Shown: piece after piece, positions 46,319 to 58,617 of the stretch
Layout: every line of letters begins with the position of its first letter
How positions within the stretch are numbered: the first letter of the stretch is position 1
DNA from: Leptobrachium leishanense
Lineage: Eukaryota; Chordata; Amphibia; Anura; Megophryidae
Reading direction: 5' to 3'
DNA length: 64,000 nt
Assembly: GCA_009667805.1 (NCBI GenBank)
Contig: CM019063.1
Span: 59,566,881-59,630,880 of the forward strand
Made by a program: the position numbers and the translations under genes
Notes under the pieces: model-generated
What the model saw: the letters and a program-made list of their open reading frames with translations, nothing else
Told to the model about the DNA's origin: nothing
Database searches by the model: none

Positions 46319-46887
46319 TAACCGGCTGGATGGAGTACCGGCTGGATGGAGAAGCGGAGCAACGCTCCTCGATATCTGTGGAGACACAGGTTTGAATCCT
46401 GGCCAGAGCTCCTCTCCAGTAATTGTCCTTGGGCAAGACACCTAACAGTACATACTTACCTACCACGCAATATTGGCTGCGGAGTCCAGTGGTAATGTCT
46501 CTACCCTTCGACTGTGGAGAAGCAAGTCAAAATCCTGTTCAGCGCATCCCTCCAATACAACTGTGGAGAAGCAAGTCCCGACTTTACGAGAAGCGGGTTC
46601 AACCCAACCACCAGGTCGCTGCTCTACAATCATGGAAAGACGACTCGATCCCACTCAGAAGACACCACCAGCAAGTGTCCTTGGGCAAGACACCTAACGA
46701 TATGGATGCACCAACCTCACAAAATACTTGTACATCTCATAGATTGTAAGTTCCCTTGGGAACAGGGACCCCCTGAATCAGGTCATCATCCATGTGTGGT
46801 ATTACAATGTATCAACCCCTTGTACACTGATCTTGTAAAGCGCTGCGCAATATGTGGCGCTATAGAAATAAAGGATAATAATAATAA
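46319..46887 (+). mobile_element. Compound SINE: tRNA-like monomers plus L2-like tail
   Basis: Three or four degenerate tRNA-like heads (ACAGGTTTGAATCCTGGCC is the best B box; CTTGGGCAAGACACCTAACG occurs twice) precede a body ending AAAGCGCTGCGCAATATGTG and GCGCTATAGAAATAAAGG plus (ATA)n. That tail is a close match to the L2 3' end at 13618-13673. Confidence 0.65.
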
Positions 46888-47072
46888 CCCATTCAATACC
46901 AAGTCATTTCCATAAACATTGGCAGGACCTGGTAGTTTTATGGAAAATAAGTTTCCTTTACCCACAAAGTAAATATATACAGAGGCGTCCCACTGTGTAT
47001 CTTCACTGAAGTGAGCCTTATTTGAATGGCAGATGGTTCCCTCGCCTGGCCTGTAAGTGTTACTACATTTTA

Positions 47073-47347
47073 TTATTAGTATTCTTTATTTATATAGCGC
47101 CAGCATATTCCACAGCGCTGTACAGAGGGCACAATATAGACAGGGTTACAATACATTGAAAAACAATTGACAAACCGGCACAATAGGAAACGAGGGCCCT
47201 ATTCCCATGGGAACTCACAATCTAGAAGGGTTGGGGGTGGAAACAGAAGGAGAAGACTGCAAGGTGGGGGTGATGGACTGCAAGGTGAGAGGGATGGACT
47301 GCAAGGTGAAAGGCTTCCCTAAATAGGAATGTCTTAAGGGAGCGTTT
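47073..47347 (-). mobile_element. L2 LINE 3'-end fragment
   Basis: The reverse complement of the L2 tail and 3' UTR (GCGCCAGCATATTCCACAGC, GGGCCCTATTCCCATGGGAA) with the last codons of RT. A small triplication of GGATGGACTGCAAGGTGA lies at 47270-47310. Confidence 0.83.
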
Positions 47348-48020
47348 ACATTTACTTGTACCGGGGTTCCGTGGTTTACTACCACCGTGGTTCCGTGGAG
47401 GAAAACCGGGGCTCAAAACTTCTCAAAAAATGTCAGCTGTCACGTTTGATGTGTATACATTTCAGGGGCATGTTCTGGAATCCATTGGCAAACAAATTTT
47501 CATTACAATAAACAAAATTCCTTTGCATCTGTTCAGAATCAGACCAGATCGAGTATACTCGATATCAAGGAACCAGTAGGTGCTTTTCAAGATTGAGTAT
47601 ACTCGATCTTGGTAGCGACAGGGTTAAGAGCAGCTCTATCCGCAATGCATTCATTAGGTCTTTTCAAGTGATAATCCTATTGAAGCCTAGAAGTAATAAA
47701 GATGGAAATGCTGAAACTCAAAATTCTAGCAAGTCATTAGGAATCTGGGACTAAATTCCTCCGTGATTACAGATCTTTTTTCAGAGTCTTTATGCATGGA
47801 AACTTTTTCAAGTGACAACTTTGCAGCCACACCGTTCTTCCACCACCGTCCAGGAGGTGAGAACACTACCATAGGATGCTTTGTGAAGTTCAGCAGAATA
47901 TCCTGTCATTCAGTCCACATACATACAGCAGGAAATCATGTGAATAAGAAACATTTTACCCCCTTCTCCCAGTGTTTCCAAACCAAATATTGTCTGTTTC
48001 CCTAATAATGTCATGCATCC
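47348..48020. other. Unassigned sequence
   Basis: Contains the short inverted motif GATCGAGTATACTCGATATC (47549) and a second GAGTATACTCGATC at 47595, but no gene or element was recognised. Confidence 0.4.
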
Positions 48021-48024
48021 TTAA

Positions 48025-48625
48025 CCTCCCTGGTGGTATTCCCGAATGTGACTCGGGGTTAAATTTCACTACCGCGGACGGTAACCCCATACCATACTCG
48101 GGCTGCATACTCACCTCCTCCTGTGCTCCCTGGCTGTCCCCCGTAGTTTGATCGCGGCGAGTTGCTTCCTGGTAAGGCTCCCTGCGAGTCACATGATGCA
48201 GGGGGCGGGACCAGGCAGCAAACTTAAAAAAAATATTATAATACACTGTTTTCCAATGTGCAATGTTTATGAACGGCCACTAGGTGGCACTACAGGATAA
48301 GAAACAGACCATACATAATCTCACCCTTGTTTTCAGACATATTTCAGTTTTTTTGTTGTATTTTATTGAATATCATTGATTTACATTATGTTGGATAATT
48401 ATTTTTGGGATAATAAATTATTATGTTGTGTTTCAAACTTTATCGGACTCAGTGTATTTTTTTATTTATTTATAAAGGATTTTACCAGTAAGGACTCTTG
48501 ATTGCATGGATTTCAGTGCGTGATTCCTAATTATTACAGGCTATGTACAAAAACACGTTTCCTTTAAAAAAAAATTGAGATGCTTCTAGACACAAAATTA
48601 TGAAAAAATTAGACCGCCAGGGAGG
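48025..48625. mobile_element. piggyBac-type MITE, CCTCCCTGG ends, TTAA duplication
   Basis: TTAA (48021-48024) | CCTCCCTGGTGGTATTCCCG ... CCGCCAGGGAGG | TTAA (48626-48629). 601 bp, no protein. Near 48458-48500 a TTATAAAGGATTTTACCAGT piece resembles the SINE tail in reverse. Confidence 0.78.
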
Positions 48626-48629
48626 TTAA

Positions 48630-49453
48630 TACTTCTTTGTTAATCTCTTCCCAGTCACTCACCTATTTCCATAACCCATTAATCCCTTTCTCGCCCAACT
48701 CGCCTCTTCCTCTAATATCTCCCTTGATTTCCGTTTACCTCTTACACTGTCTCTCTTCACATCTCCTAAAACTAACAACACAAGGGCGACGATGCAAGAT
48801 ATGCGCCAGTGTTGCATAGGCAGAATATCATTTCTACCACATTGCTCACAGTTATAGTAGCCCATAGTGATGCACCATCTCCTAATGGTGCCCCAGGCAG
48901 ATGCCTAATTAGCCTAATTAATGCTCTGACCCGGTCTATATTGCTATGTGAATGTTACAAATGGCTACTTTTTCTCTCTTAGTGCTGGGGTTCCTCCGGG
49001 ATGCTGGCAGACATAAACACTGTGGGTCGGCATTGCATGCCTCGCGGATTTCTGGTCCACGTCCGACCCACTTCCCTTCCCAGCAGGCCGGTTGACATTA
49101 TTGGCTGCAGTGGGACTGCCTGATTTCAGGCAGTCCTGCTGCATCAAATGACGGCAATCGGCCCATTGGGAAGGGTGAAGGGTCAGAATGCTGCAGGGCA
49201 TGCTGTGACACCATGTGGTATTTAGGCACATCTGCTGTGAGGATGGCATTGTCCACCTTTTTTTAAAGAGATGTGGCAAGCATTCCCTGGAAGAGGTACA
49301 AGGCTGAAATGATCGTTGGGAGTTGCTGCATCTCTCGTGCAGGGATGGCGTCCTTTGGCATTTCAGTACTGGCCGCTGAGTCAATCTTTTGGTTGGCTAA
49401 GCCACATCTGAGATATAGTGCCAAAAATATCTGGGGGGGCCAAGGCTGTTAAT
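48630..49453. other. Unassigned sequence
   Basis: No repeat ends or domains recognised; the 139-codon minus frame at 48965-49384 shows no known signature. Confidence 0.4.
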
Positions 49454-50264
49454 TAGAGGTGTGCACTCGTTATGTTCCGAATATCAATTCATTTGAAAAT
49501 TCGTTAATTGGTATTTCGGAAGTACTTCCGAAATAACGAATTAGTTTCAACCGAATCAAAATGAAGCCGAAACAAATCAAAACAGTATCAGGGTTATTCA
49601 GAGAGTGTGAAAAGCAGGACAATGACCGGAGAATGAAAAATTCCTGGTCAAAATAACCAAACCAGAAAAATTCTCCCTTTCATCTCACTTTCCAAATCGG
49701 CTATTTTGACCTAGAATTTTTCATTCTCCAGTCATTCTCCTGCTTTTCACCGCTCTCTGAATAACCCTGATAGTAACGAAATTACGTAACGAGAACCATT
49801 GATTGAATGATTCCTCTATGCACACTGCAGCGAAACGGTAATTTAACCCTAGCTTGCCTTTTAACCCTCATGTTTAACCCTAATCTAACAGTAGTTGAGC
49901 AGGATTTATTGTTTTTTTTTTTAGTGATCCTAAACTTCGAATCGATCCAAAAATTACAAACAAAATTATGAAAACGAATACACAAAGTACCCCGTCCCTG
50001 TCAATTGGCTGTGGTGCTGAAACTGTATTTAGTACCACAGGCCAATAGACAGCTCAATATTTAACCCTAGCTTGCCTGTTAACCCTCGTGTTTAACCCTG
50101 ATGTAACAGTAATGGAGCAAGATTTGATTGATTTATCTATTTATTTTTTAGTGATCTGAAAATTCGAATCAAGTCGAAATTACGAAATGAAATTACGAAA
50201 CGAATTTGGTTTCGGACTAAATTAGTTTCAAACAAAACAAAACGAAACAATTTTTCCAGCTCTA
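49454..50264. mobile_element. hAT-like AT-rich element, split by MITE-C
   Basis: Ends TAGAGGTGTGCACTCG and CCAGCTCTA, with imperfect flanks CTGTTAAT and TTGTTGAA. TTCGGAAGTACTTCCGAA is a palindrome near the left. The block AACCCTAGCTTGCC...TTTTAGTGATC occurs twice (49845 and 50069), an internal direct duplication. Confidence 0.55.
49588..49770. mobile_element. MITE-C copy 1, full palindrome, TA duplication
   Basis: TA (49586-49587) | TCAGGGTTATTCAGAGAG ... CTCTCTGAATAACCCTGA | TA (49771-49772). Arms of about 75 bases. The terminal motif is shared with MITE-A, so the two are probably moved by related enzymes. Confidence 0.88.
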
Positions 50265-51250
50265 TTGTTGAAACCATACTGTAAACCATGTGACAGGGTG
50301 CTCCCTACCATTTTAACATCTATCCGTGATCGAGCTGACAATCCTAATGCTAATGTCTCCGATACATGGCACATATAAATATATGAAAAGATATTTTTCT
50401 TGGTCAAGTTCTACTTTTTGTTATCTGCTGAACAGAGATATAACCTCAGGCAAATTGAGACTTTTAAGAAGTTAATCATCTTCCTCGCTAGCAGACTTGC
50501 TGAATATTGCACAGTAAAACATTGCTTCAGGGTTTATACATCAGCTACAAGAAGCCTAAAAGAACAAAGGAGGGATACGATTTTCGGCATACATTATTAA
50601 AAAGTAAGAATAACAATAGTTTGTTCTTGATCCTTGCGGCTTTTGTTGACTTCAAACCCAACTTGGAAGAACGAGATATCTGATAATGTAGAGCAGTGGG
50701 AACTTTATTAAAGCATCTGTTACAGTGTTTCCTTCTCTCTAATCTGATTTCTGTTACATAAATTATCCCTGCGGATTTCCAGGATTTCTGCAAATCAATG
50801 GAGTTTTTTATTGTTTTTCTAAGCAGAAGATAGCTCTCTGTGGATGGTCCATCTTTAACTCCAGCTGATACATAGTTATATATTCTATCAGGTGCTGTCC
50901 CGTTCCCCGCACTTTGGCGCGTTTGAATCACTGCAGGGTCCCCGAAGCGAACGAGCCGTCGAAGGCTTCCTAAAAACCGCTGAAGAAACAACGAATCGAT
51001 CCGAAGAACTGCCAAATCGATCCAAAAAAAGCCGATGACCCATCGAACAGAGTGCCGGCCAGCAGCTGGAAAAATGTGACAAGCCGCCGAACGGGGTAAA
51101 AAAAACCGCAACTTTTAAAACACGTTAATGTCTCTTTTTTAGATAAAAATATATATAGTAAATAGGGCTGTCTTTCCCTCATATTACACCGATTTTTAGT
51201 ATTGGCTTTGACTTTCTGGTGGTAATTGTGAAACCGATTTGAGCGTGTTT
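50265..51250. other. Unassigned sequence with a GC-richer island
   Basis: 50890-51110 (CGAACGAGCCGTCGAAGG) resembles the Arg-rich translated side of MITE-A-like repeats but has no termini. The 188-codon minus frame lacks a domain. Confidence 0.4.
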
Positions 51251-51465
51251 TAAAATACCTGGGGTCCTATTGCAATCTTAACGCTAGCATTAGCGCTCAG
51301 ATACGTGAGTGTTAGTTAAGTGACTGTAACGTATGCCCCCCATATTACATTCTGAATGCTAACGGGTTAAAAAACCCATTAGCACATCGGTGATTGCGCA
51401 AGCTGGCGCAAACTTACTGTACTTTGCGCTCCCTATACTTAACATGGGCAGCACAATCAGGAATT
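51251..51465 (+). repeat. Repeat family D
   Basis: TAACGCTAGCATTAGCGC is a palindrome; the right part matches 44985-45060 inverted. Confidence 0.45.
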
Positions 51466-51536
51466 AGTGTTAGGATCACAAAAAAGTCCTAATGCTAATT
51501 ACCGTACCGATGCGGTAACTAAAACGTTAATCACAG

Positions 51537-51742
51537 CTCGAAGCTGGTGGAACTTCTGCAGAATCAGTTATATCACCAGCTGTAGACCTCCCAAAAAAAA
51601 ATCAAATACTCACCTCTCATCCCGCAGCGCGAATGGTGGCCCGATCCGCTGCTTCTGGCCGTCTGGAGCAGTGTGAGACTGGGGACAAATAGTCCCCATT
51701 TTCCCTCTGCGAATCAATCCGGGACCCTGCATGATCTCGCGA
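51537..51742 (+). repeat. Repeat family C, copy 3
   Basis: CTCACCTCTCATCCCGCAGC and GGGGACAAATAGTCCCC align with 2120-2215. Confidence 0.5.
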
Positions 51743-52191
51743 GAGCTAGGGTCAGACGAACGTGATTTCTACGGACTGTGCGTCCGTGCAGTACGGACGT
51801 ACGTTAGTACAGAAGACGCAGTAGTGGCCACACAGTCCGTTTTTTCACTGACGTATATTTGACGGATGTAGGAGGGAAAATAAATTAAAATGAAAAAACA
51901 TTCTGTCCGTCAAAAATGCTGGACGTATAAATGCAGTCCGTCTGACCACGTTCCATCACTCACACACAAAGCTATGCGGACGTTGTAGATGTGGCGCACT
52001 CCGCACGTCCGTTCTAGCAGTATTACGTTCTTGCCTAACCTGCATCCGTTTGCGGCGGCCGTCATGCGTCCGCACTTCTGTGCGGACTTACTTCGTGTGT
52101 GGGGCTCCATTTACCACAATTCTATGCTATCATAGACGTACTTTTGTGCACCATCACGGACATGAACGCTGCGCTCGTCTGACCCCAGCCT
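51743..52191. mobile_element. MITE-B copy 2
   Basis: AGAGCTAGGGTCAGACG at the left and CGTCTGACCCCAGCCT at the right; CpG-rich interior as in copy 1. It abuts a truncated MITE-A. Confidence 0.72.
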
Positions 52192-52766
52192 GAATGTTTG
52201 AAAAGTGAAACGCTGTTTGTAAAGAAACTACAGAACGAAAATGTCTGAAATTGACATATAAGATCCAATGAATGATAATAAAAAATGGCTGTTACAGAAA
52301 AGGAAAAAAGGAAAAAATTATTTAAATTAAAAAAAAGACGTTTTCGCAAAAAAAATCCTGAAAAATGCCCAAAAGATCCTAAAAAAATCTATAAATAGAG
52401 ACTTTTTACTGCAAAATATTATAATCAATGGTTTATTAGATATTGGATTAAAACGGGAATATTTTTAACATTGAAGCCTTTGGGAATCGCCTGAATAAAC
52501 CTGCCGAATGAAACCACCGAACAGTAGGGCACTTCGGCAACCTTTCACTGCTGGTTTGTGTTCACTGAATAGACGAAGCATTGCTTCTCTATGGGGATTT
52601 CACTGCCCTCGAACAGGCAACGAACAGGCACTATATGTGCAGGCAATTCTCCAACATTTGGCGAACTGCCTGCTCTCTGGATAGCCGAATGGCCGGGAAA
52701 GGTACGCTGAATTTCACTATTCGGTTACCTTTCGGCCACAATTCGGATCTCTTTGAATAACCCTGT
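52192..52766 (+). mobile_element. MITE-A copy 6, right part only
   Basis: Starts mid-element (GAATGTTTGAAAAGTGAAAC) and runs to the normal right end GATCTCTTTGAATAACCCTG. The left third was lost at the junction with MITE-B. Confidence 0.83.
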
Positions 52767-53304
52767 ATATCTGCCCCACAACAAGCGGGGGATGCAAGGG
52801 GGGGGGCTCTTGGTACAGGATGTGGCTGGTTATAATTATGTTTCAACAGGATATGGTTACAAAGGATTTTAAACTAAGCACTGAAAGGGGGAATAATGAC
52901 TAAGATATGTATTTGAATCACCATATTTATATATTCATGCTGGAAATTAAAAGCTATTATTTTTCAGCTCTCTCTTTGATCACATACACTATTGTGATAA
53001 CTCAAAAGGATAAAACAAAACAAGGCAATAGAACCAATTATACCTGGGGCTACAGTGTCATCGCTTTATACCCATAGGTCATTCTAGATGCCCAGAGGGG
53101 AAGAAAAAGAGTCTAGTAACTACTCATGGGCAGGGAATGGAGGAAAGGAATCAAAGAAGGTGGGGTGGAAATGCAGCGTAGGTAGGGGAAGGAACGAAAT
53201 ACCGCAATACCTTTACAGTATATTAAAGGGATTGACCAAGGTGGCCCTTTATGAGCATATAATACACTTATCTCTATATATAAAAATGTTCTGTCTGTCG
53301 CCTT
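52767..53304. other. Unassigned sequence
   Basis: No element or gene recognised. Confidence 0.4.
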
Positions 53305-53600
53305 CGCCATTTATTTTTTCACTTACAACAAGAAGTCTCTGCATTTATTTATAGTTTAGGATTATTTTGGCATTTTTCAAAAAAAATTTGGGTGAAAGTT
53401 TATGTCAGTGAAATTACCTGATTTTCGGAGCAACAGTTCGCCATGGTGCCATTCAGTGCAGTTTGGCTGCAGTGAAATTCCCCATAGAGAAGTAATGGTT
53501 AATCTATTCAGAGAACGTCGAACACCACCGCATGGTCAGTGAAATGCCCTGATATTCGGTGCTGCAGTCCGCCAGGTTTAAGACAGGAGAATCCCAAGGA
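53305..53600 (-). mobile_element. Diverged MITE-A relative, partial
   Basis: Core-like GAAGTCTCTGCATTTATTTA, AGTGAAATTCCCCATAGAGA and CAGGAGAATCCCAAGG occur in the order of a minus-strand MITE-A, strongly diverged and without ends. Confidence 0.45.
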
Positions 53601-53639
53601 AACTCCTTAACTTCACCAGCGTTTTCTCCAGATTGGGGC

Positions 53640-53735
53640 AGCAGGGAGGTAGGAGTGGGGGGGGGGGCACTCCTCGCATTCTGACCACTTTAAAACACTA
53701 AAGTGGTCAGGATGAGTAGAGTGTCCCTTTAAAGC
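53640..53735. repeat. End of a T2/Kolobok-like MITE (AAAGGGACAC type)
   Basis: Perfect hairpin GACCACTTTAAAACAC/TAAAGTGGTC followed by GTGTCCCTTTAA. A related end lies at 55300-55390. The class is a guess from the TTAAAGGGACA motif. Confidence 0.4.
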
Positions 53736-54835
53736 TATGATCCACAACAGAGACAGGTAGATCGATTGATTCTGGATGTATTTTATCCATTACATTGTGT
53801 TCATTGCATTACAAGCTCAATTTCTTTGATAAATGGAAACATCGTAACAACAACACAAAATGTCCTGTTGCTAAAGACAGAGAGGTTTAATACGGCGAAC
53901 AGATTTTCATAATATCATGAAATGTGGCTAGCGAGGAATACAAAATAGCAAAATGTGATTCATCCAAATGACGGCATTTCTCTTTCCCTGTCCATTCATT
54001 CTCCGTTCTGAAAGTAATATAATGGAGGAAGTGTTTTATGCTCTGTTAGAGCTGTTTGCGCCCGAGGGCCACAACGTCTCAAAGCCTCAGTGGCAGCGTG
54101 ACGCTTATTGAAACATTTGATTATCATAAAATTAATGTTTCGTCTCAGTCGGTGTGTGTCTCTGAGGATTTTATGGTGTATCATATTTTTTTTTTAAAAG
54201 AAGCAAAAATGTTTTTCAGCAATGAAATCCGGTATTATTACTATTATTAGTCTCAGGAATGCACCGATACCAAAACTTGTATTGATGCTGATACTGGCAT
54301 TTCCAAGAGTATTGTACTCGTGCAAATTCCCCCAATACCGAATGCCAGCACTGGGCAGACTTGCTGGGCAGTATGTGAGGGCTGGAGTGGCTGGCAGAAT
54401 ACACTAACAACAATTTGTAGGGCTAGCCACGTTCCAGCAAGTAGCCGCCGCCATGTAAAGACTGTAACGAGGCTCCAGTGGCCTTGCTTTCGGTACAGCC
54501 CTCCAATACTCCCAAGACTTGTTTCATCCATCAAGCCTGGGCTTTTTCTGTCGATACACTGCATTCCGCACTATCTGTATCTTATTGGGTGCAAAATCCC
54601 CTTTAATTATTGGTCCATCACAGAAAACCATGCTTATGCTTTACAACCATGGAGAAGTGGGTTCAGGGCTTTGTTGATGATATAAAACTCTTTTGTGTAA
54701 ATGTGGTTTGACGTGTTATTTTACAGAGTCCGGGGAAACTCTTCTGAAACCCATCGATCACAATAATTCATTTGATCATCAAAGAGAAGTGGTGACAACT
54801 TTGCCAAGTCTGTATCAATAATTACTTACAGGTGT
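53736..54835. other. Unassigned, likely unique sequence
   Basis: Only short frames, no recognised domain. A tRNA-like CCATGGAGAAGTGGGTTCAG near 54650 resembles the SINE monomers but is isolated. Confidence 0.4.
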
Positions 54836-55390
54836 TTTGCTATGGAATGGATTGATAAAGTTATTATTATTAATAATTATTTTTACAGTTATATTTTTGG
54901 TGATTTTACTCACCTTTTCTCTCGATGCGCGCAGCTCCTCCTCTTCGGCTCAGGGACTTCCGAACCCGGAAGTCCCCGAAGCTTTTCTGCACAATCTGCC
55001 ATCCTACACAATTTGCGTAATGCAGTATCCGCAAATTGTGTACAGCGATGGGATATCCTCGCTATGCGTATGAAATTTCCGAAGCGCCTGCATAGAACGA
55101 TAGATCGTAGATGCGTGCATGCGCAGATCCGATCCATCGCCTGCCTGTCTGAGGGGGATCGCTGCTGCGACTGGTCTCAGAGAGGGGGACGTCGGCACGC
55201 TCTCTGTGTGCTGACATCACTAGTGACTGATCTGGAAATTCAAAAATCCCGGCAGCTGAGTTATAGGGTGTGGTGGAGGAAACTCCCGCGATTTCACCAG
55301 ATTTAGGTAGCTGGGGGGTAGGGGGCGCTCCTCACATCCTGACTAGGTTAAAACGATAAAGTGGTCAGGATGCGTAGAATGTCCCTTTAA
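54836..55390. other. Region ending in a T2/Kolobok-like terminus
   Basis: 55300-55390 carries TAAAGTGGTCAGGATGCGTA and GTCCCTTTAA, matching 53680-53735. GACTTCCGAACCCGGAAGTC (54956-54975) is a near palindrome. The left terminus was not found, so the extent is unknown. Confidence 0.35.
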
Positions 55391-55418
55391 TGCAAAGTGG
55401 CTTCCCAAAAAAACACTG

Positions 55419-55602
55419 GCAGGCTTATTCAGAGAAAGGTGAAACTCTGGAGAACTTTTGGAGAAGTGAAAATTCTAGGTCAAAATAGCCAAACCAGAAA
55501 AATCCTCCCATTTATCTCACTTTCCAAATCAACTATTTTGACCTAGAATTTTCACTTCTCCAAAAGTTCTCCAGAGTTCCACCTTTCTCTGAATAACCCT
55601 GT
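55419..55602. mobile_element. MITE-C copy 2
   Basis: GCAGGCTTATTCAGAGAAAG and CTTTCTCTGAATAACCCTGT. The centre (AACCAGAAAAATCCTCCC, CTATTTTGACCTAGAATTTT) equals copy 1. Arms near 75 bases. The flanks no longer show TA clearly. Confidence 0.82.
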
Positions 55603-56299
55603 GTGTCTTGTTTGGTTTTATGGAAAGCCATTTGGTAGTGAAGGGGTTAAGGCTAACATTAACGACTGTAAGTACATCCCTTGCAAAACAGAACACGCTG
55701 AATAAAATGATTACGAACGCACTGGCCAATTTGAGCAGCAAAGTACAAGGTGTTCTTTCTATTCACTGGTAATCGGTGAGATGAAGATCTCTTGCCGTGT
55801 GGGTGTCAGTGGCCTAAACAGATCATTTTCTCTGACATTTTATCCTTGTCCTTTTTTAATTCTTGTGTGATAATCCTCTGGAATAAAATCCATGCCATGT
55901 GACAGGTTGTCATTACAAGGCTTCTCCCGCAATCATCAACAACCACAGGAAAAAGCGTAACCTGTGCTTAGGGCACAGCAGAGCGCCATCATAAAGAGAG
56001 CCGCCGGACGGATAAATAAACATGGAAACCAGCGGTTGGTGGTGGCACATTCTCTGCCATTTAAAGACAATGGAATAGAGTCACATTGCCACGTCTTTCC
56101 CAATTATTATACAACATTCTAACGGGATACTTTACGGGTTATTCACTAACCTCCGAATTGGCCTGAAATTGCACGGGATCGCGACTTTCACCCTTCTGTG
56201 CATTTTTGGGCCAGTTAGTCTATTCACTAAGCTGTCAGTTACAAGGAAGAAGAAATAGAAGTACTCCATGGCGTAAGATAAACTATTTCAGTAATCACA
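55603..56299. other. Unassigned sequence
   Basis: GGGTTATTCACTAACC (56140) hints at a further MITE end, without a partner found. Confidence 0.35.
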
Positions 56300-56480
56300 A
56301 TCAGGGTTATTCAAAGAGAATCGAAAAGTCACCGCACGTTCGGTGACTTTTCGTTCTCTTCAATTCGGCGCCATTCAGCGGTTATTGGTGCAATTCAACA
56401 GTTTTCACCAACGTCCGATAACTGCTTTGGCGACTCTAAATTCGACGAAATATGGTGACTATTCATAAATAGTAAATTCA
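56300..56480 (+). mobile_element. MITE-A copy 7, left end only
   Basis: TCAGGGTTATTCAAAGAGAA and the complete GTCACCGCACGTTCGGTGAC hairpin, after which homology is lost. Confidence 0.72.
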
Positions 56481-58160
56481 CTGTGTTTTCGGCGAAATGG
56501 AATCTCTGAAATGCGGCAAAATGGGGCAAAATACAAAGCAGCAAAATCGTATGTAATTTTGGTACTTTGTGAACAGACTCTTATGTGTCTGAATTGCAGA
56601 TTCACAAACTTTACATGTATCAACGGAAAATCTGCAAATTGCCCACAGGTTTAATGTATAGCTTTTATTTTGTTGGCTCTTAGTTTGTTCAGTAGGCTGG
56701 GGTCAAATTGGAATCAGAGTAGGTCATCGCAACAGTAAAGTTAAGCTTAATAAAAGTTAAAGCGATAAATCAGCAGAGAAGACATAAAAGTAGGCCATGT
56801 ATCACACGCTGGCAGGATCCAAGATCCAACTTTAAGGAACAACATATTCGCTGGTTTAAAAATAGCATGTAGTACTGAAATCTCATTGATCCCGGAGTAA
56901 TGGATTTTTTTTATGTTCGGTAACGAGAATGTATTGAAGGCATAAAATGAGACTTTCAGTAGCAGATTGCGGAACAATATATTGGCTGCTTAGTAGCATC
57001 ATAATGTATCTCCTACTAGTTTCTCACCACGTTCCTTACTTCCTTTTCAACAATAATAAACAGCTTGCTAATTAACCCCAAAACCACAAAAAGTGAAGAT
57101 AAAATACTTTTGCTAATAAGTGGAGTGTTACTTTAGGGAATACTCGTTAACCTCGTTCACACCCAAAATCGAGTTATCTCGATTTTGCATTGTAATGCAT
57201 TGAAAAGCACACGTTAGCATATCAAAAGACCATTTTCACACCTTCTTAAAGCAGAATTGGTGTGTCCGCTGTGGAGAAACGAAATCCTTTGTTTTATTGC
57301 TCTCCAAGCACCCTGGAGAGACATAAAACTAGCTGCAAATAGAAGTCTCAGTACTCACTGGAACAAAAAGTTCAAATAGATTGCTGCTGCTGCATTACTG
57401 CAGCCAGGGAGAGGGCAGAATACAGGGAGAGCTCTGGGGTCACTCACTGCTGTACAGGGATAAGATTCAGGGGGTTATAATGACTGAAAATCCCTGTACA
57501 GTACAGATACAAGCTGTTACTGTAATTTCCATATACAGGCATTATGACACATATAGATATCATTTTTATATTCTATTGGTATTTTTTTGGAAGCTGCATT
57601 GCTAATAATCTCTTTATGATCACTACAAACCCCCATAAGCAGGAGATCTGAACATTTTTATTATTTTTATTTATCATAGCTACTGTATCTAACACAAAGG
57701 TCTTTTCTGCCTGTATGATAATAATGCAGACCTTGCTTGAAATTGTGTAAGATAAAGGACACCATCTAGAACTCAGAATCTTACATTTCAGCAATATTTC
57801 TGTAAAGGATAAAACAAATACATTAAAAATTAAAAATGAGCAAATTGACATTATTTAGATTTTTTAACTATCTCAGAATAACAATTTCTATGCGAAACCT
57901 CTATTTTATCCCATATTTACTTGTTAACTTCACATCCCATGTTTCAAATAAATGTTATGATAAAAGAAAGTTCAACAAAAATTTCTTGGTATTGAAGGGG
58001 TTAAGCGCTGCTGCTTTATTGAAATAATGATGGTTTTACTTAAAGGGCCGCTACCAACAAAAAAACATGAAATGTCCTTATTGTGTTTATTTGATGTCGC
58101 TGATATCTTACATGTGTTTTGTTTTTCGATTGTATGTTTAGTTAAGAAAATATTTTACTC
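56481..58160. other. Unassigned, likely unique sequence
   Basis: No domain-bearing frame or repeat termini recognised. Confidence 0.4.
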
Positions 58161-58445
58161 TATATGTGTCACTGGGTGCATCCATTGTGTGATATTTTCC
58201 TCTATAAGTGTCACTGGGTGCATCCATTGTGTGATATTTTCCTCTATAAGTGTCACTGGGTGCATCCATTGTGTGATATTTTCCTCTATATGTGTCACTG
58301 GGTGCATCCATTGTGTGATATTTTCCTCCATGTGTCACTGGGTGCATCCATTGTGTGATATTTTCCTCTATATGTGTCACTGGGTGCATCCATTGTGTGA
58401 TATTTTCCTCTATATGTGTCACTGGGGGCATCCATTGTGTGATTT
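58161..58445 (+). repeat. 42-bp minisatellite
   Basis: About seven units of TGTGTCACTGGGTGCATCCA then TTGTGTGATATTTTCCTCTA. As 42 is a multiple of 3 it opens several frames (up to 196 codons) that are not genes. Confidence 0.92.
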
Positions 58446-58617
58446 TGTGTGCTGTAAACTGCGCCCCCCCATATCTTTCCAGCACATGTCCCTCATTGTG
58501 TGTGGCATACAATGGAGAAAATTGGTTAGAAGTCCAGAAAACCAACTAGCATTGCATTATGCGAGATGTATGCAAAGGACATGTCACATCACTAGGGGTA
58601 GATTAGAAATCTTTTAA

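Noticed and set aside
45168..46660. True tRNA genes
   Set aside because: A and B boxes are visible, but no cloverleaf with a 7-bp acceptor stem is apparent, and the copies have SINE bodies and tails.
50545..51111. 188-codon minus frame as a host gene
   Set aside because: No domain, no splice or poly(A) context, and the sequence partly resembles repeat material.
58027..58617. 196-codon frame with repeated CVTGCIHCVIFSSI
   Set aside because: Produced by the 42-bp minisatellite.
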